From contig JACVJD010000004.1 of assembly GCA_015711825.1 (NCBI GenBank), forward strand, positions 1 to 58,411: 58,411 bases of DNA, written 5' to 3'. Position numbers and translations under genes: made by a program. The notes beneath the pieces were generated by a model. That model was not told the origin of the DNA. It did no database searches and saw only the letters and a program-made list of their open reading frames with translations. The DNA comes from Candidatus Solincola daggyaiensis (lineage in GTDB: Bacteria > Actinomycetota > Geothermincolia > Geothermincolales > RBG-13-55-18). Positions 17,024-25,724 of this stretch are shown here, piece after piece. The first letter of the stretch is position 1. The number at the start of each line of letters is the position of its first letter.

Positions 17024-18118
17024 CTACGTGGAAAAGGGCATGACGTGGATGGCGGTGGCCTTGACCGCCGCCGTGATCACCGCCCCCGCATCGATACCCA
17101 TCTCCTCCCTGGAGTCGCGGGTGATATATGCCACCAGGGGAAAGCCGCAATCCAACCCCACCTTCACCAAAGCCCCCTGCGCCCTCACCTCCGTGACCTG
17201 GGCGCGCAAGCGGTTGCGCACCGAGCCCGCCTCCATCTCGCCGGGCAGCAAGGCGACCTCCTCGGGATGGATGAGCACCTTGACCCTCGATCCCGGCGGC
17301 AGCTCGCACAAGGCCTCCATCTCCACGCCCGCGACCTCCAGGCGCGCGACGCCTTCCCGGCTTTCCGCCACCTTCCCCTCCAGCAGGTTCTCCGCGCCGA
17401 GGAACTCCGCCACCACGTCCGCGGCCGGTTTGGCGAAGACCTCGCCCGGGGTGCCCGTCTGCAGCAGGCGGCCGTCGATGAGCACCGCCAGGCGGTCGGC
17501 GATCTCCAGCACCTCGTGGTAGTCGTGGGAGACGTAGAGGGCGGTCACCCCCATCTCCCTCACCAGGCCCGAGATATACGCCAACATGTCCTTGCGGGAG
17601 GGGGCGTCGAGGGAGACCAGGGGCTCGTCCAGGAGCAGCAGGCGCGGCCTGAGCACCATGGCGCGGGCCAGGGCCGTCTTCTGTGCCTCGCCGCCGGAGA
17701 GGGTGGCGGCGGCGCGGTCCGCGAACCGCGACAGGTCCATCCTGACGAGCATCTCGTCCGCCATCCTTCTGCGCTCTTCTTTTTTGACCCCACGCGCCTT
17801 GAGCCCGTATTCCACGTTCGCCCGCACGCTGCGCTTGAAGAGCAGGGGCTCCTGGAAGATCATGGCCATCTGCCGGGACAGCCCCCTCCTCTCCCCGCGG
17901 CCCATGCTCGAGAGGCGCGAGCCGTCCCAGAAGGAGATATCCCCGCTGGAAGGTCTTTCCAGCAGATTGATGATGCGCAGCAGGGTGCTTTTGCCCGAAC
18001 CGTTGGGGCCCACCACCGCCAGGATCTCGCCCTCCATCACCTCCAGGCTCTCGACGTCGAGCACTTTGCGCCCCTGGTAGAAATGGCGCAGGCCCGCGAC
18101 GGAGAGGAAGGCGCTCAA
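17024..18118 (-). CDS. tupC: tungstate ABC transporter ATP-binding protein with TOBE domain
   Basis: 364 residues. ATPase core: Walker A GPNGSGKST, signature LSGGEAQKTALARAM, Walker B LLLLDEPLVSLD, switch VSHDYHE. The last 110 residues form a Mop/TOBE-type domain as in ModC, which senses the oxyanion. The proposed start is TTG at 18118, whose TTGA overlaps the tupB stop codon; an earlier start inside tupB would give a long unrelated head. Tight coupling to tupB supports a single transporter. Confidence 0.88.
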   Translation of the reverse strand: MSAFLSVAGLRHFYQGRKVLDVESLEVMEGEILAVVGPNGSGKSTLLRIINLLERPSSGDISFWDGSRLSSMGRGERRGLSRQMAMIFQEPLLFKRSVRANVEYGLKARGVKKEERRRMADEMLVRMDLSRFADRAAATLSGGEAQKTALARAMVLRPRLLLLDEPLVSLDAPSRKDMLAYISGLVREMGVTALYVSHDYHEVLEIADRLAVLIDGRLLQTGTPGEVFAKPAADVVAEFLGAENLLEGKVAESREGVARLEVAGVEMEALCELPPGSRVKVLIHPEEVALLPGEMEAGSVRNRLRAQVTEVRAQGALVKVGLDCGFPLVAYITRDSREEMGIDAGAVITAAVKATAIHVMPFST

Positions 18119-18894
18119 GCCGCGGCCCCCCCGCGGCGCCGGGAGAAGAGGTGGCGGGCGACCCTGGCCGGGTGGCTCAGCAACGTCCCCTGCTGGATCA
18201 GAGTCATCACCCACACCAGCAGCAAGGTCATGCCCAGGAGGATGATGCCCAGGGCGATGGCCTGCTCGCTGTTGCCCTTGCTCACCTCGAGGACGGTGGC
18301 GGTGGTCAGGGTCCTGGTGTAAGGCTCCCCGTTGACCAGGAGGTTGCCCCCCACCATCATCGCCGCGCCCACCTCGGAGATGATCCCGCCGAAACCGGCG
18401 ATGACCGCGGCGAGCAGGGAGAGGCGGCTCTCCCGCAGCAGGGTCAGTACCGATCCCGCCTCGCTCGCCCCCAATGACCTGGCCTGCATGCGCAGCTTGG
18501 GGTCCACGTTCTGCAACGCGGCCATGGTGATGCCGGCGATGAGGGGCATGGCCAGGACGATCTCGGCCAGGATGATGGCCCTGGGAGTGTATAGCCAGCC
18601 CAGAAAGCCCAGAGGGCCCCTGCGTTTAAGGAACATGTACACGAAGAGCCCCACCACCACCGGGGGGAGGCCCATGCCCGCGTTGACCAGGGTCACCAGT
18701 AACTTCCTCCCCCGGAAACGGTAAACGGCGAGGGCCGCCCCGAGCGGTATGCCCATGAGCATGCCCGCCGCGGTGGCGATGGCGCAGACGTAGAGCGTGA
18801 ACAGGGTGATCTTCATCACGTAGGGGTCCAGGCGGACGATGAGCTTCAGCGCCTGCACCAAGCCGTTCCAGATATCTCCCAAGCCTTTCCACAC
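18115..18894 (-). CDS. tupB: tungstate ABC transporter permease
   Basis: 259 residues, five to six hydrophobic helices (for example ITLFTLYVCAIATAAGMLMGI, AIILAEIVLAMPLIAGITMAA, AIALGIILLGMTLLLVWVMTL). The permease EAA-type loop is ARSLGASEAG..LLRESRLSLLAAVIAGFGG, and GGNLLVNGEPYTRTLTTA is typical of TupB. It lies 158 bases downstream of tupA, and its stop overlaps the tupC start. It carries tungstate across the cytoplasmic membrane. Confidence 0.92.
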   Translation of the reverse strand: MWKGLGDIWNGLVQALKLIVRLDPYVMKITLFTLYVCAIATAAGMLMGIPLGAALAVYRFRGRKLLVTLVNAGMGLPPVVVGLFVYMFLKRRGPLGFLGWLYTPRAIILAEIVLAMPLIAGITMAALQNVDPKLRMQARSLGASEAGSVLTLLRESRLSLLAAVIAGFGGIISEVGAAMMVGGNLLVNGEPYTRTLTTATVLEVSKGNSEQAIALGIILLGMTLLLVWVMTLIQQGTLLSHPARVARHLFSRRRGGAAA

Positions 18895-19052
18895 CTCCTT
18901 ACGCGGCGATGACGGCCGAAAACCCGTTCCCGGCGCTCAAACGGCGCCCTTTCCGTGAGACCGCCCCCCGTCCTTACGCTCCCTCTCCCTGGAGGACGCC
19001 GCCCCGCCATCGATCCCACCGCCCTTTCAAGGGAGAAACCGGCCCCTTGAAC

Positions 19053-19892
19053 CTAGAGGGCGTCGGGATAGAACAAAGGCTCTCCGTATTCATCCACTCC
19101 GTAACCCTTGAGGAATTCCTGCGCTTCCCTGGAGACGCAAAAGGCGTTGAAGGCCCGGGCGCCCTCGATCTCCACTTGCGGCCATTTCTCCGGGTTGACG
19201 TTCATGACGTGGTAATCATTGAGTAGGCTCGGGTCGCCCTCGCAGAGTATCTCCAAATCCAGCTCGTCTTTCATGCCGAGGTACGTGCCGCGGTCGCTCA
19301 AGGTGTAGGCCGCCTTCTCGGAAGCGATGCGCAAGGTGTCTCCCATTCCCTTGCCGCTCTCCATGTACCAGGCGCCAGAGGGGTCAAGGCCGGCGGCTTT
19401 CCAGATGCTCTTCTCCTTGACATGCGTCCCGGACCCGTCCGCCCGCGACACGAAACTCGACTGCGAAGCGGCGATGGCGGCGAACGCGTCCCTGGCCGAG
19501 GCGGCTTCCCTCACCTTGGCCGGGTCCGCGGCGGGCCCGACGATCACGAAGTCGTTATGCATCACTGCGTTTCGCTCTACGGCGTAACCCTCGGCCACCA
19601 TCTCCTCCTCGTCGGCGGGGCTGTGCACCAGCATGACGTCGCACTCCCCCATGCGCCCCATGCGCATAGCCTCGCCGCTGCCCGCGGCGATGACCTTCAC
19701 GGAGTAGGGGTTGTCCTTCTCGAACATGGGGATCAACTCGTCAAGGAGGCCCGAGTCCTGGGTGCTGGTGGTGGTGGCCAGGATGAGCACGCTCCTGTCC
19801 GCCTTTTTCCCGCCGCAGCCGCACGCCAGGGACGCCACGGACAGCGCCGCCAGGAAGCCCACCCATATCGCCGGGGGTCTTTTCACCTCCAT
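19053..19892 (-). CDS. tupA: tungstate-binding protein TupA
   Basis: 279 residues. Lipoprotein-type signal peptide with Cys at about 24-26 (ASLACGCG). The mature start has the TupA signature LATTTSTQDSGLLDELIPMFEKD, whose TTTSTxDSG residues bind tungstate; later ECDVMLVHSP and SRADGSGTH are also family hallmarks. The start is ATG 19892 (AAGGGAAA upstream); the open frame extends further 5' but through low-complexity Arg/Gly sequence. It is followed by tupB and tupC. It scavenges tungstate with high affinity, which fits an anaerobe with tungsten enzymes. Confidence 0.93.
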   Translation of the reverse strand: MEVKRPPAIWVGFLAALSVASLACGCGGKKADRSVLILATTTSTQDSGLLDELIPMFEKDNPYSVKVIAAGSGEAMRMGRMGECDVMLVHSPADEEEMVAEGYAVERNAVMHNDFVIVGPAADPAKVREAASARDAFAAIAASQSSFVSRADGSGTHVKEKSIWKAAGLDPSGAWYMESGKGMGDTLRIASEKAAYTLSDRGTYLGMKDELDLEILCEGDPSLLNDYHVMNVNPEKWPQVEIEGARAFNAFCVSREAQEFLKGYGVDEYGEPLFYPDAL

Positions 19893-20280
19893 CGTGTTTC
19901 CCTTCCTCGTTCCATGTCCTTGCCGATCACCGGCGGAAGGCGCCTGCCGCCGCGCGCGCAAGGCCGGGCCGGTCCCGCGCGCGCCGCTAAGTAAGCTTCC
20001 GAGAGCTGCAATCGAACACCGTCGCCTTTTTGCAAATCTACCTGCACGGAAGATACGGGGGTTCCCCCGCCCCGCCGGTTCGTTTCCCTGGCCCTGCGGC
20101 CTCGGGGACGGAGCTCGCCGCCGCGCAAGCGCACCGCGTTCGTAACCTCGGAATCCAAGCCGCGGCCCCGGAACCGCCGAGCGCAGCGCCCCGTCAGCTC
20201 TCTTCAAGCGCCCCTTTCATACTCCTCTTTCGTGCCCTTCGCCTGCGCTATGCCGTGCCGCACGTCTTCGCGGTTTACTC
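19893..20280. other. 388-base leader/intergenic region upstream of tupA
   Basis: There is no gene I can support. It contains a GC-rich inverted repeat (GCGCGCG..CGCGCGC around 19960-19985) and could hold a 5' regulatory leader. I looked for the Moco/Tuco riboswitch layout and could not recognise it. Confidence 0.35.
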
Positions 20281-21102
20281 CTAGAAGCAGCCCAGGGAAC
20301 AGGCCACGATCTTCACGCCCAGGGCGTTGGCCGCCTTGCCCACCTCCAGGGTGGGGACCCCCAGCTCCTCGGCCAGCTTGAGGGCTACGGCGCAGGGGAT
20401 GCGTCCTTCCTCCGCCTTGGCCTTCACCGCCTCCAGGACCTTCTCCTCCACATCAGCGGACATGTGTTCACCTCCCAGTCTTGCCGCCGCGCGCGAGAGG
20501 ACCATCTCCCAGGCCCTCTCCCTTCCCAGCTCGCAGACCGCGACCAGCTTGGCGCGCGGGTTCAGCTCCTTTATCCTCCTCTCCAGCTCCAGCATCTCCC
20601 GGCCCGGCACGGCGCCTTCCCCGTTTATGACCACGGCGTGCGCCTTCCCGACGGCGCCGTAGGCCGATTCCTTGAAGCCCGCGAAGGTGGGCCCCATGAT
20701 GAACACGGCGTAGTCGGGCTCCAGGTGTGAGAGGACGCTGTTTCCCTCCACCACCACCACCGGTGCGTGCAGGCGCGAGAAGGCCTCCCGCAGGTCCGCC
20801 GCCAGCCCCTCCCGGGTGGAGCGCACCCAGAGCACGGGGCGCGCCCCCGCCGCCAGCAGGCGCGAGGTGTCCGTGGGAGGTGAGGAGGCCGGGTCCGTCT
20901 CCTCCAGGATGGCCTCTCCCGGCGGGCGTTGGGAGTGGATGGAGACCTTCATGCCCGCGCAGGCGCGGCAACGGCGGACCAGGTACGCGGCCAGGGAGCT
21001 CTTGCCGATATCCTTGTTGGCCCCGGAGATGGTGATGATGCGGGGCCTCTCGCGTCCCGAAAAAAGCCCGTCCGGAGAGGACGGGCGCGCATCGCTTCGC
21101 AT
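20281..21102 (-). CDS. MobB-like P-loop protein with C-terminal CSLGCF domain
   Basis: 273 residues. P-loop ITISGANKDIGKSSLAAYLV near 30-50, as in MobB (molybdopterin-guanine dinucleotide synthesis factor B), then an acidic middle part (VVVVEGNSVL..PDYAVFIMG). The last 60 residues form a separate helical domain (SADVEEKVLEAVKAKAEEGRIPCAVALKLAEELGV, ending KIVACSLGCF) with three Cys, resembling small helix-turn-helix-type proteins found near molybdenum genes. The start ATG 21102 follows AAGGAGAGG. It heads the tungstate operon. It probably helps cofactor maturation or senses cofactor state; the tail could be regulatory. Confidence 0.75.
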   Translation of the reverse strand: MRSDARPSSPDGLFSGRERPRIITISGANKDIGKSSLAAYLVRRCRACAGMKVSIHSQRPPGEAILEETDPASSPPTDTSRLLAAGARPVLWVRSTREGLAADLREAFSRLHAPVVVVEGNSVLSHLEPDYAVFIMGPTFAGFKESAYGAVGKAHAVVINGEGAVPGREMLELERRIKELNPRAKLVAVCELGRERAWEMVLSRAAARLGGEHMSADVEEKVLEAVKAKAEEGRIPCAVALKLAEELGVPTLEVGKAANALGVKIVACSLGCF

Positions 21103-21398
21103 ATGCCTCTCCTTTCCAAACACGGGAGGCGCAGGCGTTTCCATCTGCACCCTATCGGCCCGGCCCCCATAGCCGTCGCCTTAGGGAGCCGGGCTCGGAG
21201 AGCTCCTATATCAGGCTCTTCAAGCGAGGGTATTATAACGTGGAGAGCGCCGCGGCTTCAACGCCCTGTCCGGATCCGGCCGCCGCGCCGTGAAGGAGGG
21301 GGATGCCCGCTCCCTTTGATCTCGAAAAAAGCCGCCTGGGGAGCGGCGGGAGGTCTTCGGTAAGCCTGGGCACGAAAGCTCCCGCGCCCGACACCGGC

Positions 21399-22973
21399 CT
21401 AGGTGGCTTGCTTTTCCGCCCGGGGAGCGGTGAAGAAAAAGGCAGCTCCCCCGCCTGGCTCCGACTCCGCCCAGACCCTCCCTCCCCAGCCCTCCACCGC
21501 CCTCTTCACCGTGGAGAGGCCGATCCCCAGCCCGGCCGATCCCGCCTTCGCGGAGCGCGTGAAGGGTTGAAAGATCTCGTTGTGCAGGTCGGGGTCGATG
21601 CCGTCGCCGTTGTCGCGCACGAAGATGACGGCGTCCTCTCCCTGCCGTAAGGAACCGATCTCGACACGCAGCCGCCGCCCTTGCGTGGCGTACTTGAGCG
21701 CGTTTTCCAGCAGATTGGAAAAGACCCGGCGCAGCTTCAGGGGGTCCACCATCACGCGGGGGAGCTCTTCCTCCACTACCACCTCCGCCTCCCTCTTCTC
21801 CAGGGCCTTCAGGCGCTCGCTCAGAACCTCGTCCAGCACCTGGCGGGGATCCACCGCCGCTATCTCGCCCCCCGGTTTTCCCGCCTGCGCGTATTCGAGC
21901 AGGGAGGCCGTGAGGTCGTCCATGCGCCTGGCGGCGGAGATGATGTTGTCGAGGTACATCTCCCTTTCCTCCTCGCTCACCTCTCCGGCCCTTAGGAGCT
22001 GGGCATATCCCTCGATGAGGGAGAGGGGGGTGCGCAGGTCATGGGAGACGGTGGTGGCGAAGGCGTCCAGCTCGCGCACGCTGGCGCGCAGGCGCTCCTC
22101 CATCTCCACCCGCTCCGTGACGTCGCGGGAATTGATGATGATCCCGCGCACCGAGGGGTCTCCGAGCAGGTTGGTGAGGATGGCGTGGTGGTGATGGTAA
22201 GTGCCGTCGGCGTGCCGGAAGCGCCTCACTCCATGGTAAGGGACACCGGGGTTTTCGAGTATGATCTCGAAATCCCGGCGCGAATCCTCCACGTCGTCGG
22301 GGTGTATGTAATCCAGGATGCAGCGCCCGTAGGTCTCGACGCCGTGCCCGGTGATGAGGGCGGTGGCGCGGCTTCCCCAGCGGAAGTTGAGGTTCTCGTC
22401 GAGGATGGTGATCATGTCCGCGGCGTTGCGGATGAGGGAGCGGTAATACCTTTCGCTGGAGCGGAGGGCTTCCTCCTTCTCCTTGAGCTCGCTGATGTCC
22501 CAGGCGACCATGAGCAAGCCCCCCACCACCGGGTTCTCCAGCAGGTTCATCCCCAGGACGTCCATGGCGCGCCAGCTCCCGTCGGCGTGGCGGTAACGGA
22601 ACTCGCTCCTCGGCCCCGGCTCGCGGGAGCCCATGCAGCGGCGGAAATATTCCAGGGCCCTCTCCCGGTCCTCCTCGTGTATGAACTCGATGGCGCGCCT
22701 GCCGGCAAATTCTTCCAAAGAATAACCCGCCACCCTTTTCAGGGACGGGCTGGCGCTCTTGATGACCCCGTTTTCGTCCAGGAGTATGCTGACCTCCGGC
22801 GAGTACTCGAGCACGAAGTAATATGCCTCCAGGCCCCGCCTCAGGGCCTCCCGCGTAGCCGCAAGCTCCTTTTCCGCCCCCTCCAGCTCGGCCACGCGGG
22901 CGCGCAGGCGCGCCGTCTCCCGCAGGAGTCCCTCTTCGCCCCGGCCCTCTTCGTCCCTGGCGTGCTTATCCAT
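21399..22973 (-). CDS. soluble PAS-domain sensor histidine kinase
   Basis: About 524 residues with no membrane helix when started at ATG 22973. An N-terminal coiled coil (LLRETARLRARVAELEGAEKELAATREAL) is followed by two PAS domains (about 45-165 and 170-290), then HisKA with VSHDLRTPLSLIEGYAQLL (His about 309), and HATPase with NLLENALKYA, VRDNGDGID and GLGIGLSTVKRAVEG. It is a cytoplasmic sensor, perhaps of redox or a small ligand. No response regulator is adjacent, so it is an orphan kinase here. Confidence 0.9.
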   Translation of the reverse strand: MDKHARDEEGRGEEGLLRETARLRARVAELEGAEKELAATREALRRGLEAYYFVLEYSPEVSILLDENGVIKSASPSLKRVAGYSLEEFAGRRAIEFIHEEDRERALEYFRRCMGSREPGPRSEFRYRHADGSWRAMDVLGMNLLENPVVGGLLMVAWDISELKEKEEALRSSERYYRSLIRNAADMITILDENLNFRWGSRATALITGHGVETYGRCILDYIHPDDVEDSRRDFEIILENPGVPYHGVRRFRHADGTYHHHHAILTNLLGDPSVRGIIINSRDVTERVEMEERLRASVRELDAFATTVSHDLRTPLSLIEGYAQLLRAGEVSEEEREMYLDNIISAARRMDDLTASLLEYAQAGKPGGEIAAVDPRQVLDEVLSERLKALEKREAEVVVEEELPRVMVDPLKLRRVFSNLLENALKYATQGRRLRVEIGSLRQGEDAVIFVRDNGDGIDPDLHNEIFQPFTRSAKAGSAGLGIGLSTVKRAVEGWGGRVWAESEPGGGAAFFFTAPRAEKQAT

Positions 22974-23224
22974 GAGCCCGATAAAGCCTCCCGTGTTCGC
23001 CCCGTCATCCCCAATTCTACACCCGCCGCCATCCCCCGTAACAAGACCCCTTGAGCCCGTGCCCTTAAAAGGGGGAAGCGGATAAAGCCGCGTGATGCGA
23101 ACACGGGTCGCCGGCTTCGCGCCTTTATGCCGGCATGCCCGCCGAGACGACGAGAGAGCCTTCTTTCGCCTTTGGGGTGGCGCAAAGGGGACGGGCCTTC
23201 GCGGTGAAAAAACCGCGCCGCATC

Positions 23225-25579
23225 TCAAAGGCGGTGGAGGGTGCGGGAGATGATCTCGTCCTTAGCGGCGTCCGGCAGGTCGTCGAAATAAGCGCAGTAC
23301 CCCGCCACGCGCACCACCAGCCCCGGGTACTTGCCGGGATTGCGGCGGGCGTCGAGCAGGAGCCCGGGATCGATGACGTTGAGCTGAAGCTGCATGCCGC
23401 CTCGCTCGAAGTACCCTCTCAGCAGGGCGGCGAGGTTCGCCGTCCCCGCCTCGCCTTCGAGGTTGCCGGGGTAGAGGCTGAGGTTCACCGCGCACCCGTT
23501 GGGCATGAGCCTGGGATCCACCGCGGTGACGGAGTTCAGCAGGGCCGTGGGGCCCAGGCGGTCACGGCCGTTGGCGGGACTGAGACTGGCGGCCAGAGGC
23601 TCCCCGGCCTTGCGACCGCTGGGAAGGGCTCCCGTGCCGCGCCCGAAGGCCACGTGACAGGTGACGGAGTAGAATCCCGGCACGTAGGGACCGCCCCGCG
23701 TGTTGCGGTGGCGCGCCAGGGCATGGTGGAACAGATCTACGACCAAGGCGGCATAGCGGTCGGCCCGCGGGTCGTCGTTGCCGAACTTGGGGGCGTTGAG
23801 GAGCTCCGCCCGCAGGCGCTCGTGCCCCGCGAAGTCCACCCGTAAAGCCTCCACTACCTCGTCCAGGGAATATCTTCCTCCCTCGAAGACCACCTGCTCC
23901 AGGGCGGCGAGGGAATCGGCGACGTCCGCCACCCCCACCCCCTGCACGCCGCTGGAGTTATGCCTCGCTCCCCCCTCCGTCAAATCCTTCCCGGACTCCA
24001 GGCAACCCTCCACCAGCATGGAGGAGAAGGGAGTGGGGTGATACTCGCGGTTGCCGACCTCCACCACCCGGAAGTCCGCCACCATCCTGTCCACCATGTG
24101 CTCTACCTGGCGGCGGAAGGCGTCCATCACTTCGTCCATACCGCGCAAAGCCTCGGCGGGAGGCGTCTCCGCTCCCACGCGGCGCCTGCCTCCGAAACGC
24201 CTGCCCCGATTGAGGGCCAGCTCCAGGCACAGCGGCAGGTTGAAGAGACCGGCGTCGGTGGAAAGGAAGCTGCTGCCGGGGAGGGCCAGTTCCACGCACC
24301 CCACCACCGCGTAATCGCGCGCCTCCTCCAGCCCATAGCCGTGGTGCACCAAGGAGGCCACCGCCGCCTCGTCCCCGAAAACGGCGGGCACGCCGTTGCT
24401 CCTGCGCGCCACCTCCGCCACCCGCAACAGGTATTCCTCGGGGGACCCCGAATGCACCCTGGCCTGGTAGTTGGGATCGCGCAGCCCCGCCTCCTCCATG
24501 ACCTCGAGAAAGAGATAGGTGAGATCGTTTACGGCGTCGTTCCCCTCGCGGTCCGTGCCTCCCACCACGGCCGCCTGCACCACCAGGTATCCCCCGTGGT
24601 ACCGGCTGATCCTCTGCGAGAGGAGAAAGACGTGCTCCACCGCCTTGGCGGTGAAGGAGAGGAGCAGGTCCTTGGCCTCCTCCCTGGTAAGGCGCCCCTC
24701 TTCCAGGTCCTTCCGGTAATAGGGATAGAGGAACTGATCCACGCGCCCGAAGGACACCGCCGAGTTGAGGCTCTCCAGGTTCACCGCCAGGTGGGTGAGC
24801 CAAAGGGATTGCAGCGCCTCGTGGAGGGTCTCCGCCGGGCCCGCGGGCACCTTGCGGCAGATGCGGGCGATCTCCTTCAGCTCCCCCGCGCGGCCCGCGT
24901 CCCGCTCCAGCTCCGCCATTCTTTCCGCCTCGGAGGACAGGCGTACCGCGAAGTCCACCAGGCCCTCGCAGGCGATGCGCGCCGCCTCGTAAAGGGGGCC
25001 CTCCTTCCCTTTCATCTCCTCCAGGAAGCCCCGCACCCCCAGGCGGATCATCTTCTCGTATCCGGGGAGGAAGTGTCCTATGCCGCCCGCCTCGTTGATG
25101 AGGTAATAGACCGGGTTGAGCTGCTCCCCGACATAGCGCAGGAGATGCCGCCGGTCCTTGAAGGCGCGGTAGTTCATGTTGCGCGTAAGCCAGTAGGGGA
25201 TCACCTCCGCCAACAGGCGCATCCTGTCCCTCCACGAGATGCGCAGGGGCGTGGTCTTGCGGCGGTCGATCCACAACAGGTCCTCGCTCATGAACACCCC
25301 CGCCAGCTCCGGCTGCATGAGGGCGGAGATGCGCCGCGAGCCCACATTGCCCACCATCAACTCGTGCGGGTAGATGCGCACGGACTTGTGGTGGAGAAGA
25401 TAGCGCAACGCCTTGGCCTTGCGCACCATCACGTGGTCGGAAGGGTCATCGTGATGCTTGTGGAACTCCGTGACCAGCAACGCCCTTTCGGGGCACAGGT
25501 ACACGGGAGTGGAGAGCAGCTCCTGCTTGAGGAGGCGAAAACGCTCGCTCCGCTGAATACCGGTTGAGACATTCTCCAT
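23225..25579 (-). CDS. glycyl radical enzyme (pyruvate formate-lyase family, GCxE subgroup)
   Basis: 784 residues. The thiyl Cys sits in AVVGCVELALPG (C428), followed by the general-base Glu two residues later (E430), the GCxE pattern of dehydratase/C-N/C-S-lyase members rather than the CC of true pyruvate formate-lyase. The glycyl radical site is RVAGYCAYFDDLP (G760). The N-terminal PFL barrel is complete. The chosen start is ATG 25579 after GAGGTGGGGAAG. The substrate (diol, choline, hydroxyproline or other) cannot be read from these motifs. A radical-SAM activase is needed but none is in the window. It is transcribed divergently from the chemoreceptor gene. Confidence 0.92.
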   Translation of the reverse strand: MENVSTGIQRSERFRLLKQELLSTPVYLCPERALLVTEFHKHHDDPSDHVMVRKAKALRYLLHHKSVRIYPHELMVGNVGSRRISALMQPELAGVFMSEDLLWIDRRKTTPLRISWRDRMRLLAEVIPYWLTRNMNYRAFKDRRHLLRYVGEQLNPVYYLINEAGGIGHFLPGYEKMIRLGVRGFLEEMKGKEGPLYEAARIACEGLVDFAVRLSSEAERMAELERDAGRAGELKEIARICRKVPAGPAETLHEALQSLWLTHLAVNLESLNSAVSFGRVDQFLYPYYRKDLEEGRLTREEAKDLLLSFTAKAVEHVFLLSQRISRYHGGYLVVQAAVVGGTDREGNDAVNDLTYLFLEVMEEAGLRDPNYQARVHSGSPEEYLLRVAEVARRSNGVPAVFGDEAAVASLVHHGYGLEEARDYAVVGCVELALPGSSFLSTDAGLFNLPLCLELALNRGRRFGGRRRVGAETPPAEALRGMDEVMDAFRRQVEHMVDRMVADFRVVEVGNREYHPTPFSSMLVEGCLESGKDLTEGGARHNSSGVQGVGVADVADSLAALEQVVFEGGRYSLDEVVEALRVDFAGHERLRAELLNAPKFGNDDPRADRYAALVVDLFHHALARHRNTRGGPYVPGFYSVTCHVAFGRGTGALPSGRKAGEPLAASLSPANGRDRLGPTALLNSVTAVDPRLMPNGCAVNLSLYPGNLEGEAGTANLAALLRGYFERGGMQLQLNVIDPGLLLDARRNPGKYPGLVVRVAGYCAYFDDLPDAAKDEIISRTLHRL

Positions 25580-25600
25580 CTTCCCCACCTCGCTGCGGAG

Positions 25601-25609
25601 ATTATATCA
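25601..25609 (-). promoter_or_regulatory. extended -10 promoter for the glycyl radical enzyme gene
   Basis: Minus-strand TGATATAAT (25609-25601), a TGn-TATAAT extended -10 with no recognisable -35 at the usual distance. Transcription would begin about 15 bases before the ATG, a short leader containing only the ribosome site. Confidence 0.45.
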
Positions 25610-25724
25610 CGCCGCCTGCCGTTTCTCCGCCCGCTCACGGCGGCGGCGCCCTCGCCTTAAGGCGCGTGTGCGGCGGGTCGATTAAATAACACGGCGAACT
25701 TTCAGCGAAGCGAGCGGGAGAGAG

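Noticed and set aside
19893-20280. Molybdenum/tungsten cofactor riboswitch before tupA
   Set aside because: I could not match the conserved helices and loop bases of the Moco motif; a covariance-model search would be needed and a clear hit would reverse this.
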